From: JAIOZK01 sp964468645
GTDB lineage: Bacteria; Bacteroidota; Bacteroidia; Bacteroidales; JAIOZK01
Direction of reading: 5' to 3'
Assembly (NCBI GenBank): GCA_964468645.1
Contig: CAYXUU010000002.1
Coordinates: 62,001 to 126,000 of the forward strand
Length of the DNA stretch: 64,000 nucleotides
A model generated the notes under the pieces. That model did no database searches. It saw nothing but the letters and a program-made list of their open reading frames with translations, and was not told the origin of the DNA. The position numbers and the translations under genes were made by a program. Positions 15,575 to 23,794 of this stretch are shown in pieces (position 1 is the stretch's first letter; each line of letters opens with the position of its first letter).

Positions 15575-18556
15575 TATAATAATTCTGGTTGTAAAGGTGT
15601 TCTCCGAGTCAGAAACTAATCTGACGAAATAAACACCATTTTCGAGCGATTGGAGGTTTAGCAATTCCCTGTTCTGACTGATGAACTGGTGGTAAACCTT
15701 TTCTCCGATAATAGAATAAACCTCAAGCCTGTTATAAAGTCCCTTATCACACTCCAGCGTAAACTCTCCATTTGATGGATTCGGATAAATTACTATTCCT
15801 GTATTTAAAATATCTTCAATTCCAACCGGGCCAACATGAATATAATCTTCCATTGTTAAGGTATTTACACCAAACATACTGGTCACAATAAGTGTTACAT
15901 CGTAGTCGCCCATGGTATTGTATTGTATATTTTCAGGATTCTGGCTGATTGAAGTTTCCGGTGTTCCACCTTCAAATGTCCATGCCCATTCGTATGGATC
16001 ACCCGTTGAGAGATCGGTGAAGTCAATTGTATGTCCGACTATGATAGCCGTATCACTCGCTTCGAATGCAGCAACCGGAGCATAACCCACATAAACATAC
16101 GGATTGATTGAATCGAGGCTTTCACCAAATTCATTCGTCACCAGGAGTGAAACAGCATATTCACCTTCTTCGTTATAGGTAACCGGTGGTGGCGTTTGCA
16201 GTGTGGATGTTGCGGGTTCTCCCCCTTCAAATCTCCAGAGCCACTCAGTAGGTTCACCGGTTGAAAGGTCAATATAATTAACCTGTCCGCCAACAAGAAC
16301 AATGGTAGTATCCGAATCGAAAATGGCATTTGGATAATCGTCACAGCCAGTCCCCGGGGTTGCCCAGATGGAATCTCCATCAGCATTGACTGCTGCAAAC
16401 TGGTCTGATGCTTCCCAATTCTCACCCAGTGCATTATTTTCATCCGGATCACAAAATGTTATTGAAGGGCCGTCGCCATTGCCAGCTACCGGCCAGGGCG
16501 CTATATTTTCATAATTCACACTGTCAACCAGGTTCCCATCAGGATTAACCAGTTGGATCAATTCGCCATTGTTACTCAGGGCGCCATCAGTCCATTGTAA
16601 GGCGCTCATCCCAAAAATACTGACAAATGCATTTGTATCGCCAGCGATAACGATGTATTCTCCGGGTTCAATTTCAACATTGTCAAATTCAAATTCAACA
16701 CCATCAGAAAAGTAGTATTCATCAAGATCGACGGTTTCATTCTCGTTGTTGAATATTTCGATAAACTCCAGAGAATCTGTCCCTGATTCCGGAGGGTTAT
16801 ACATAATCTCCGTAATAACAATTGCAGGAGCCGAAAATGGTTCTACAATCCAGAATATCTCGCTCAAACCTTCCGCATCGGAAGCATAATCTGTAATTCT
16901 GATCATACAATCGTAACTTGTTGTCTGATCGGCAGGAATATCCCAGGTCCAGCTACCCTGATCGGCCGGGATACCGTCCACCAGTTGTTCCCATGTAGGA
17001 TTACCTGAGGAAGCATCAGTGGTCAATTCTATCTTAACAGTATTGAGGGTATTTGACACAGTCCATTCTATATCGTGCGTTGAACCCTGTTCCCAGATAT
17101 CGCCTCCCTGTGGTGATAAAACGGTTATTACCGGAACTGCGGCAATACCGGTTATTTCAATTTCATCAACATCCCATCTTCTCGGGTTTCCGCTGCTGAG
17201 ATATTGGAAAGCAATATGTACATCATCGCCTGCTATTGATGACAGATCAACATGCTCTGAATTCTCCCAGGTCTGGTCATCATCGGGTTTGGAGAAGGAA
17301 AGGTCTGTCCAGTTGGCCCCTGTGGGATCGCCACCTGTATAGTCCGTTGAGTATTTAAGTGTTAACTCACTATCAACATCACCATACCTCCAATAAGTCC
17401 AGAAAAATATCAGTTCATCTGTATATTCATTGAGGTTCAGTGAAGGGGAGATCATCCAGTCGTTACTTGCTTCATTTTCCTGGTAACCATTCATACGTGC
17501 AAAATAATCAGTACCTAAAGCACCACCATAATCAAGAACTTCCCAATCCTTATCACTGGCCACTGAGTAGGTAGTCCAGGTACCAAAATCGCCTGACTCG
17601 AAATCATTGGTGTTTATGGCATAGTCAGTAATATCATCACCTGAAGGAGGTGTGCCGTCGGTTTTGTAATCGATATTGGTTCCGGCATTTGTATAAGGAT
17701 ATATCTCAAAGAAATATTCGGTTTCTGATTCCAGGCCGTAGAAAGTATATTCTTCCACTCCAAAGGCCACATTCGCTGCTCCTTCACCATCCGTAAAATC
17801 AAGGTCATCAGGTACCGGGGTACCATCAACGGGGGGATCGATATTTGAGGATGTGCTACCAAGAATCAAATAACCTGATGGTAACTGAGCACCTGTTGCA
17901 TCATTCCAGTCGGTTTCCACTGAAAGGCCCGTGGCTTCTACATTAAAGTCAGTTGGATAATTTGAAGGTTCTGGATCGGGACCTCCAAAATCCTGATTGT
18001 TATTTAAGGCTCCGGGAGTCTCAACTGCTGGATCATTCCAGATAAAATCCGAATATCCTGTCCCATTACCTGATAACTGCAGTGATTCCCCAATTTCCCC
18101 GGGTTCTGCAACACCAATATCAACAGAAGTCATTCCACTTGCGGGTCCGTCTGTGGCATCGAATGTTCCTTCATAGCTAAGAAACTGGCCTGATATCACA
18201 CTTCCCTGATAGGCAAACGCCATACCATCGGGTGCACCATTCTGAATTCCATTCGATGGATATTCATAATAATAAAATGTGTAGTCACCAACTGTGTTTC
18301 CAACGGTAAAAACATCGAGACCCTTATTATTATAGGATCCACCGCCATTACCATTATAAAGATAAACAACAAAATCACTGAGGGTATAGCTACCCGCGTT
18401 TTCTACAACTACTTCGATGAACTCACCTTCATCGGTTCCATAGTTATCATAATGAATCTCGTTAATCCATGCATTCTGTCCATAAATGGAAGCGCTTAAC
18501 AGGAAAAGTGCAATGCATGCTAAAAATTTTTTAAATTGATTGTAAACTTGTTTCAT
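15569..18556 (-). CDS. Large T9SS cargo protein with lamin-tail and PKD domains
   Basis: A 995-residue secreted protein. A signal peptide (CIALFLLSASIYGQ) is followed by a lamin-tail-like domain (NAWINEIHYDNYG), an fn3-like module (SNYPTDFNVEATG), a choice-of-anchor J domain (ENEASNDWMISPSLNL through WDVDEIEITG), an Ig-like segment (ITVLSPQGGDIWEQGS), a second lamin-tail domain (IVITEIMYNPPESGTDSLEF), two PKD domains (both with EWxW and FEGGxP cores) and a T9SS type A sorting domain (IVIYPNPSNGEFTL to the end). Such proteins are exported by PorU-type sorting to the cell surface. No catalytic domain is seen, so the role is probably adhesion or matrix binding. Confidence 0.9.
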   Translation of the reverse strand: MKQVYNQFKKFLACIALFLLSASIYGQNAWINEIHYDNYGTDEGEFIEVVVENAGSYTLSDFVVYLYNGNGGGSYNNKGLDVFTVGNTVGDYTFYYYEYPSNGIQNGAPDGMAFAYQGSVISGQFLSYEGTFDATDGPASGMTSVDIGVAEPGEIGESLQLSGNGTGYSDFIWNDPAVETPGALNNNQDFGGPDPEPSNYPTDFNVEATGLSVETDWNDATGAQLPSGYLILGSTSSNIDPPVDGTPVPDDLDFTDGEGAANVAFGVEEYTFYGLESETEYFFEIYPYTNAGTNIDYKTDGTPPSGDDITDYAINTNDFESGDFGTWTTYSVASDKDWEVLDYGGALGTDYFARMNGYQENEASNDWMISPSLNLNEYTDELIFFWTYWRYGDVDSELTLKYSTDYTGGDPTGANWTDLSFSKPDDDQTWENSEHVDLSSIAGDDVHIAFQYLSSGNPRRWDVDEIEITGIAAVPVITVLSPQGGDIWEQGSTHDIEWTVSNTLNTVKIELTTDASSGNPTWEQLVDGIPADQGSWTWDIPADQTTSYDCMIRITDYASDAEGLSEIFWIVEPFSAPAIVITEIMYNPPESGTDSLEFIEIFNNENETVDLDEYYFSDGVEFEFDNVEIEPGEYIVIAGDTNAFVSIFGMSALQWTDGALSNNGELIQLVNPDGNLVDSVNYENIAPWPVAGNGDGPSITFCDPDENNALGENWEASDQFAAVNADGDSIWATPGTGCDDYPNAIFDSDTTIVLVGGQVNYIDLSTGEPTEWLWRFEGGEPATSTLQTPPPVTYNEEGEYAVSLLVTNEFGESLDSINPYVYVGYAPVAAFEASDTAIIVGHTIDFTDLSTGDPYEWAWTFEGGTPETSISQNPENIQYNTMGDYDVTLIVTSMFGVNTLTMEDYIHVGPVGIEDILNTGIVIYPNPSNGEFTLECDKGLYNRLEVYSIIGEKVYHQFISQNRELLNLQSLENGVYFVRLVSDSENTFTTRIIIQ

Positions 18557-18746
18557 GAGAATAGGTTTTTATGTAAGACAATGAATTTTCATACAAATCT
18601 CATAAACCTCTCTGGTTGTGAGAATAAATAAATCCTTAACTTTATGTTAAGAGGTTTGCGGTTATTTCTGATCCAAAGAAGGCTTGATTAATCGAGATAA
18701 AGATAATAAAAATGAATCCCTGAAACCTGATATTTTATAACTTGTT

Positions 18747-18776
18747 AATAAAAAAACCCCGAGTTGGCTCGGGGTT
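18747..18776 (-). terminator. Rho-independent terminator downstream of dnaK
   Basis: A perfect 9-bp GC-rich stem (AACCCCGAG with CTCGGGGTT, 18755-18763 and 18768-18776; 4-nt loop) followed on the minus strand by a run of six or more T. It lies about 40 nt past the dnaK stop, in the right orientation. Confidence 0.9.
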
Positions 18777-18816
18777 CTCAAATTCAATTAACTAAAACCA
18801 GTTATTTCACGCGGTT

Positions 18817-20754
18817 TTACTTTTTATCATCCACTTCTTCGAAGTCAACATCAGTTACTTCATCATCATCTTTTGAGCTGTCCTGCTGCTGTCCGGCATC
18901 GCCAGGCTCCTGTTGTCCTGGTTGCGGACCCTGCTGTGGACCCTGTTCACCCTGTGTGGCTTTGTACATTTCTTCACTTGCAGCCTGCCAGCTTGTATTA
19001 AGCTTGTTCATGGCGGTATCGATGGCGGTAATATCCTGCTTCTGATGGGCCTCTTTTAGCTCTTTAAACGCATCCTCTATGGGTTGCTTTTTTTCTGCAG
19101 GTATCTTATCTCCATATTCTTTCAACTGTTTCTCAGTCTGGAAAATAAGTGCATCAGCGCTATTTAACTTGTCGATGCGTTCTTTAGCCTTCCTGTCTTC
19201 TTCTGCATTAGCTTCTGCTTCCTGCTTCATCTTGCTGATTTCATCATCCGAAAGGCCTGAAGAAGCTTCTATACGTATTTGCTGTGATTTGCCAGTTGCT
19301 TTATCCTTGGCAGATACATTAAGAATACCATTGGCATCAATATCGAAAGTTACCTCAATTTGCGGTATTCCCCTTGGAGCCGGAGGAATCCCATCGAGGT
19401 GGAACCTGCCGATACTCTTGTTCTGATTGGCCATTGGCCTTTCACCCTGCAAAATATGGATCTCTACAGAAGTCTGGTTATCTGCAGCTGTTGAAAATAC
19501 TTCCGATTTTTTTGTCGGTATGGTGGTATTGGCTTCAATTAACTTTGTCAACACGCCACCAAGTGTTTCAATACCCAGTGATAATGGTGTAACATCCAGC
19601 AGGAGAACATCCTTTACTTCGCCGGTTAAAACACCACCCTGAATAGCAGCACCAACAGCTACAACCTCATCGGGATTTACCCCTTTTGAAGGTTCCTTGC
19701 CAAAGAAATCCTTTACCACTTTCTGAATAGCCGGAATACGTGTTGATCCCCCAACAAGGATAACCTCATTAACATCACCTGTTGACATACCGGCATCTTT
19801 CAATGCCAGCTTACAGGGCTCAATAGTTTTTTGAACCAGGTGATCAACTAGCTGTTCAAATTTTGACCTTGAAAGCTTTTTAACGAGGTGCTTCGGGATA
19901 CCATCAACAGGCATAATATATGGCAGGTTGATTTCGGTTTCAGTAGCACTCGAAAGTTCAATCTTTGCCTTTTCAGCTGCTTCTTTAAGCCGCTGCATAG
20001 CCATCGGATCTTTCCTCAGGTCCACACCATTTTCATTCTTAAACTCATCTGCCAGCCATTCGATAATTTCATGATCGAAATCATCACCTCCAAGGTGTGT
20101 ATCACCATTTGTTGATTTTACCTCAAATACGCCATCACCAAGTTCAAGTATTGAAATATCGAATGTGCCACCACCGAGGTCAAAAACAGCAATCTTAAGA
20201 TCACTCTGTTTTTTATCAAGTCCGTAAGCCAGTGCGGCAGCGGTAGGTTCATTAATAATCCTTCTTACATTCAATCCTGCAATTTCACCTGCTTCTTTCG
20301 TGGCCTGACGTTGCGAATCGCTAAAATATGCCGGAACAGTAACTACTGCATCCGTTATTGTTTGCCCAAGATAATCTTCAGCAGTTTTCTTCATTTTCTG
20401 AAGCACCATTGCTGAGATTTCCTGGGGAGTATATAATCTGTCTCCAATTTTTACTCTTGGAAGATTGTTATCGCTTCTAACAACTTCATAAGGTACTCTG
20501 CCAACTTCTTTGGTTACCTGGTCAAAGGTTTCACCCATGAACCGTTTGATGGAATATACTGTATTTCTGGGATTGGTGATCGCCTGACGTTTTGCAGGAT
20601 CCCCAATTTTTCTTTCTCCATTCTCAGTGAATGCAACGATAGACGGAGTGGTTCTTTTACCTTCGTTATTCGGAATCACTACCGGTTCGTTACCTTCCAT
20701 AACAGCAACACAAGAATTGGTCGTACCAAGATCTATTCCTATTACTTTTCCCAT
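18817..20754 (-). CDS. dnaK: Chaperone protein DnaK (Hsp70)
   Basis: DnaK binds exposed hydrophobic segments of client proteins in an ATP-driven cycle with DnaJ and GrpE. The 645-residue protein is full-length: ATPase domain beginning IGIDLGTTNSCVAVMEGN, phosphate and connect motifs VFDLGGGTFDISIL and ILVGGSTRIPAIQ, the interdomain linker DVLLLDVTPLSLGIET, substrate-binding sheet and a helical lid ending in a Gln/Pro/Gly-rich stretch and the acidic tail DDDEVTDVDFEEVDDKK. grpE and dnaJ are not adjacent. A strong terminator follows. The upstream region holds two perfect palindromes that may be operators. Confidence 0.98.
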   Translation of the reverse strand: MGKVIGIDLGTTNSCVAVMEGNEPVVIPNNEGKRTTPSIVAFTENGERKIGDPAKRQAITNPRNTVYSIKRFMGETFDQVTKEVGRVPYEVVRSDNNLPRVKIGDRLYTPQEISAMVLQKMKKTAEDYLGQTITDAVVTVPAYFSDSQRQATKEAGEIAGLNVRRIINEPTAAALAYGLDKKQSDLKIAVFDLGGGTFDISILELGDGVFEVKSTNGDTHLGGDDFDHEIIEWLADEFKNENGVDLRKDPMAMQRLKEAAEKAKIELSSATETEINLPYIMPVDGIPKHLVKKLSRSKFEQLVDHLVQKTIEPCKLALKDAGMSTGDVNEVILVGGSTRIPAIQKVVKDFFGKEPSKGVNPDEVVAVGAAIQGGVLTGEVKDVLLLDVTPLSLGIETLGGVLTKLIEANTTIPTKKSEVFSTAADNQTSVEIHILQGERPMANQNKSIGRFHLDGIPPAPRGIPQIEVTFDIDANGILNVSAKDKATGKSQQIRIEASSGLSDDEISKMKQEAEANAEEDRKAKERIDKLNSADALIFQTEKQLKEYGDKIPAEKKQPIEDAFKELKEAHQKQDITAIDTAMNKLNTSWQAASEEMYKATQGEQGPQQGPQPGQQEPGDAGQQQDSSKDDDEVTDVDFEEVDDKK

Positions 20755-20785
20755 TTTTATATGTTTTTATGTTTTTGAATTTTTG
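20755..20785 (-). repeat. Octamer-like repeat directly upstream of dnaK
   Basis: Plus-strand TTTTTATG, TTTTTGAA, TTTTTGAA units at 8-bp spacing precede the start codon. Likely the untranslated leader. Confidence 0.4.
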
Positions 20786-20871
20786 AATTTCGGTAATACC
20801 AATGTCAATGATTATGCCATTGACAAAAAATATGACAAATCGACAGAGTATAAGATGTTCTTGAAAGTGAT

Positions 20872-20886
20872 ATTCATCGGATGAAT
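20872..20886. promoter_or_regulatory. Perfect 15-bp palindrome ATTCATCGGATGAAT upstream of dnaK
   Basis: ATTCATC-G-GATGAAT is an exact palindrome around one central base. A second copy with central C lies 67 bp away, and a half-site CAGATGAAT lies at about 20918-20926. Paired copies of one palindrome in a promoter region suggest a transcription-factor operator; the regulator is unknown. Confidence 0.6.
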
Positions 20887-20938
20887 TGCTAGCTCAGCGT
20901 TTTGTTGCTTTTTAACTCAGATGAATTTTGCATATTAT

Positions 20939-20953
20939 ATTCATCCGATGAAT
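20939..20953. promoter_or_regulatory. Second palindrome ATTCATCCGATGAAT upstream of dnaK
   Basis: The inverted form of the site at 20872. It extends to 17 bp when the flanking T (20938) and A (20954) are counted. Located about 190 bp before the dnaK ATG and about 75 bp beyond the 3' end of the lipoprotein gene. Confidence 0.6.
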
Positions 20954-21029
20954 AAACATGCGATCCAAAACAAAATATACTTTTTTTGAATTTCGAATTT
21001 ACTTATTCGTTTCTTTAAAAAGAGAAGAA

Positions 21030-22040
21030 TTAAAACTTCAGATACTCATATTTACTACTTTTAAGTACCTGATAGGATTCCAGGCCAAGCAGCTTGGTAA
21101 GCTTTTTATTATACCTGCTTGCAAACAAACCCAATCCGTTATTGATATTTGTATATTCAACAAGGGATTCAACAACACTGCCGGTAGCATTATTCACTTC
21201 CATAAATGTATTGAATTCCTCATTGGCAACATCTATCAGGATATCAACGAGAAGGGGGATCCGAATTTGAACATCTGCTTCCTTATAGGCCTGGTCTCCC
21301 TTATAAGGTATCAGTTGTTCGCACATGACATAGAAATTGGCTGCATCATAAAGTACCTGAATATTGTCACCTCCATTGGCATCTTTAGATTGTAAGGATC
21401 CCAGGTACCAGTCAAAACTTCTGATGATTGTATCATGTCCAATACTTTTTTCCTTATAACTGAAACGTATTTTGACATCATACAATTTTCCGTTTTCCGG
21501 TGTTGTCCATTTTATTTTTGTTGAAAAGGGGGAACTCTCCAGGAAGTTGATTTCCTCACCGTAAGGTCTTGGAATTAAAAATGAAAAATCCGGAATAAGA
21601 TTGGTAAATGAAGTGACTTCCTTTTGGGCATTTACTTTAACACGAAGCTTATAAGTGTGCTCATCGTTGAGTTGTTCTTCTGTATGATATAACATCTGGG
21701 TGGGATAATAAAAAAGTCCGGAATCTTTATTATCAATGTTTATGGCATCAAGTGTAATGCTATTTTGTATATTGGTATCCGCGCCATTGATGTTAAGTTC
21801 ATCCAGATATACCTCTAGGTTCTGATACTGACTTGAGTCAGGTACTTTTGCCATTACAAGCGCACTTTCCTCTCCAAGAAAAGCTTTGTTAATTTTAATA
21901 TATGTCGCGCTATCCCTGTTTAATAATCCATAAATAATAGTCACATCCTCATAATCAGCAATCATATCAAAATTTTCCTCACATGAATTCAATAACATGA
22001 TACCTGTGAGGGTCAGTGCAGTAAGGGTAAGTTTCTTCAT
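21030..22040 (-). CDS. Lipoprotein of unknown function
   Basis: A 336-residue protein with a lipoprotein signal peptide: the lipobox region is MLLNSCEENF with Cys20, so the mature protein should be lipid-anchored in the envelope. The body is beta-rich (for example DVTIIYGLLNRDSATYIKINKAFL, YKLRVKVNA, SPFSTKIKWTTPENGKLYDVKIRF) and resembles the general layout of Bacteroidota DUF4249-like lipoproteins, but I cannot confirm that family. The ATG is preceded by a good two-box promoter. It is not clearly in an operon: dnaK lies 275 bp downstream in the same direction with its own regulatory sites. Confidence 0.78.
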   Translation of the reverse strand: MKKLTLTALTLTGIMLLNSCEENFDMIADYEDVTIIYGLLNRDSATYIKINKAFLGEESALVMAKVPDSSQYQNLEVYLDELNINGADTNIQNSITLDAINIDNKDSGLFYYPTQMLYHTEEQLNDEHTYKLRVKVNAQKEVTSFTNLIPDFSFLIPRPYGEEINFLESSPFSTKIKWTTPENGKLYDVKIRFSYKEKSIGHDTIIRSFDWYLGSLQSKDANGGDNIQVLYDAANFYVMCEQLIPYKGDQAYKEADVQIRIPLLVDILIDVANEEFNTFMEVNNATGSVVESLVEYTNINNGLGLFASRYNKKLTKLLGLESYQVLKSSKYEYLKF

Positions 22041-22061
22041 AATTCGTCAAAAATCAGTTGA

Positions 22062-22094
22062 CAAAGATATAGTATTTAACTATTCTTGGCACAA
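22062..22094 (-). promoter_or_regulatory. Two-box Bacteroidota promoter for the lipoprotein gene
   Basis: On the minus strand TTTGT (around 22094) is followed after about 22 nt by TATCTTTG (22069-22062), which matches TAnnTTTG. The ATG lies 22 nt downstream. Confidence 0.6.
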
Positions 22095-22181
22095 ATAATT
22101 TTACCGTTAACTGATTCATCCAAACCGTTGGCAGGTTTTAACAAAAATCCTGAAAACTATCCCTCCTTGGATTTTTTAAAT

Positions 22182-22189
22182 TAAGTTTG
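22182..22189 (+). promoter_or_regulatory. Bacteroidota -7 element (TAAGTTTG) that decides the panB start
   Basis: TAAGTTTG overlaps an in-frame TTG at 22187. If it is the -7 box, transcription begins past that TTG and the ATG at 22226 must be the start. Confidence 0.5.
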
Positions 22190-22225
22190 CATTTTAATAA
22201 GGATTTCGAATTAAACTCTGGGAAA

Positions 22226-23041
22226 ATGTCTAAGTTTCAGGATATAAAAAAGGTTACCACCCATGTGTTGCAGGAGATGAAACTAAAGGGTGAAAAAATT
22301 GCTGTCCTTACGGCATATGATTTTTCTTTTGCAGGTATTCTTGATGAAGCAGGTATAGATATGATGCTTGTTGGTGACTCAGCATCAAATGTGATGGCCG
22401 GGTATAGAACAACACTACCTATTACCCTGAATGAAATGATCTATCATGCTTCTTCAGTAATGCGGGCGGTTAACAGAGCTATTGTGGTTGTTGACCTTCC
22501 CTTTGGTACTTACCAGGGAAATTCAAAAGAGGCCCTTGCTTCAGCTATCAGGATCATGAAAGAATCCGGCGCAAATGCTGTAAAGATAGAAGGAGGCAAA
22601 GAGATCATTGAATCTGTTGATAGAATACTTTCAGCCGGAATTCCGGTAATGGGGCATCTGGGTTTAACGCCTCAATCAATTCATAAGTTCGGAACTTATG
22701 TTGTACGGGCCACCGACGAAGATGAAGCTAAAAAACTTGTTGAAGATGCTCATTTACTTGAAGAAGCCGGATGCTTTGCCCTGGTTCTCGAAAAGATCCC
22801 TGCCAAATTGGGAAAGAAGGTTACAAATGAATTAAAGATTCCAATTATCGGTATTGGTGCAGGCAATGGTGTTGATGGGCAGGTACTTGTCCTACATGAT
22901 ATGCTTGGCATTACACATAAGTTTTCTCCCAGGTTTCTCAGAAGATACCATAATCTCAGAGAGGAGGTTATTGGATCGGTGAAATCCTATATCAGCGATG
23001 TTAAAACCATTAACTTCCCCAATGATCGGGAACAGTATTAA
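22226..23041 (+). CDS. panB: 3-methyl-2-oxobutanoate hydroxymethyltransferase
   Basis: PanB transfers a hydroxymethyl group from methylene-tetrahydrofolate to alpha-ketoisovalerate, the first step of pantothenate synthesis. From the ATG at 22226 it has 271 residues, typical for the family. Landmarks: VLTAYDFSFAGILDEAGID, the Mg-binding VGDSASNVMAGY, DLPFGTYQG, AVKIEGG, GHLGLTPQSIHKFG with the conserved Tyr following, IPIIGIGAGNGVDGQVLV and a C-terminal HKFSPRF. An upstream TTG would add 13 residues not usual in the family. The pseudouridine synthase follows after 6 nt, a common Bacteroidota arrangement. panC is not here. Confidence 0.96.
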   Translation: MSKFQDIKKVTTHVLQEMKLKGEKIAVLTAYDFSFAGILDEAGIDMMLVGDSASNVMAGYRTTLPITLNEMIYHASSVMRAVNRAIVVVDLPFGTYQGNSKEALASAIRIMKESGANAVKIEGGKEIIESVDRILSAGIPVMGHLGLTPQSIHKFGTYVVRATDEDEAKKLVEDAHLLEEAGCFALVLEKIPAKLGKKVTNELKIPIIGIGAGNGVDGQVLVLHDMLGITHKFSPRFLRRYHNLREEVIGSVKSYISDVKTINFPNDREQY

Positions 23042-23047
23042 CTCAAA

Positions 23048-23770
23048 ATGAATAATGACATCCGGTCTTCCCTGAATCCACATCTACCGGAACAGGCTAT
23101 CCTTTATGAGGATAATCATCTTATCATTGTCAATAAAAAACCATCAGAGATTGTCCAGGGGGATAAAACAGGCGACAAGCCATTAATGGATAATATTAAG
23201 GATTTTATCAAAGTCAGGGATAAGAAACCGGGCAATGTTTTTCTTGGTGTTGTTCATCGCATTGACAGGCCGGTAAGCGGAGTGGTCATTTTCGCAAAAA
23301 CATCAAAAGCATTAAGCAGGCTCAATGAACTGATAAGGAACCGCGAAATCAGGAAAACATACTGGGCTGTTGTGAAAAACAAACCACCTGAAGAACAAGG
23401 CCATTTAATTCATTATCTATTAAAAAATGAAAAAAAGAACAAATCATATCCAGTAAGCCGCGATAAACCAGGAGCCTTAAAAGCAGAATTAAATTATCAA
23501 TTGATCAGCAGGAGCAAGGATTATTATTTGCTTGAGATAGAATTAATAACAGGCAGGCACCACCAGATCAGGGCACAACTTGCAGCAAAAAACTGTCCTG
23601 TAAAAGGGGATATTAAATACCGTTACCCGAGAACAAATCCTGATGCTTCCATCCATCTTCATGCAAGGAGGGTTGAATTTCTTCATCCGATTAAAAAGGA
23701 AACGTTAAAGATCACAGCACCTGCTCCCACGGATACCATATGGAATTATTTTGAGAGATCTGTTAAATAA
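23048..23770 (+). CDS. RluA-family pseudouridine synthase
   Basis: A 240-residue enzyme converting uridine to pseudouridine in rRNA or tRNA. The catalytic motif is VVHRIDRPVSGVVIFAKT with Asp73, followed by the KTYWAVV strand and the late LITGRHHQIRAQLA, all diagnostic of the RluA family. It lacks an N-terminal S4 domain, so it is of the short RluA/C type; the exact RNA target cannot be told. It is translationally close to panB (6 nt gap). Confidence 0.92.
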   Translation: MNNDIRSSLNPHLPEQAILYEDNHLIIVNKKPSEIVQGDKTGDKPLMDNIKDFIKVRDKKPGNVFLGVVHRIDRPVSGVVIFAKTSKALSRLNELIRNREIRKTYWAVVKNKPPEEQGHLIHYLLKNEKKNKSYPVSRDKPGALKAELNYQLISRSKDYYLLEIELITGRHHQIRAQLAAKNCPVKGDIKYRYPRTNPDASIHLHARRVEFLHPIKKETLKITAPAPTDTIWNYFERSVK

Positions 23771-23794
23771 TTTTTGCAAAATAAATAATACTGA

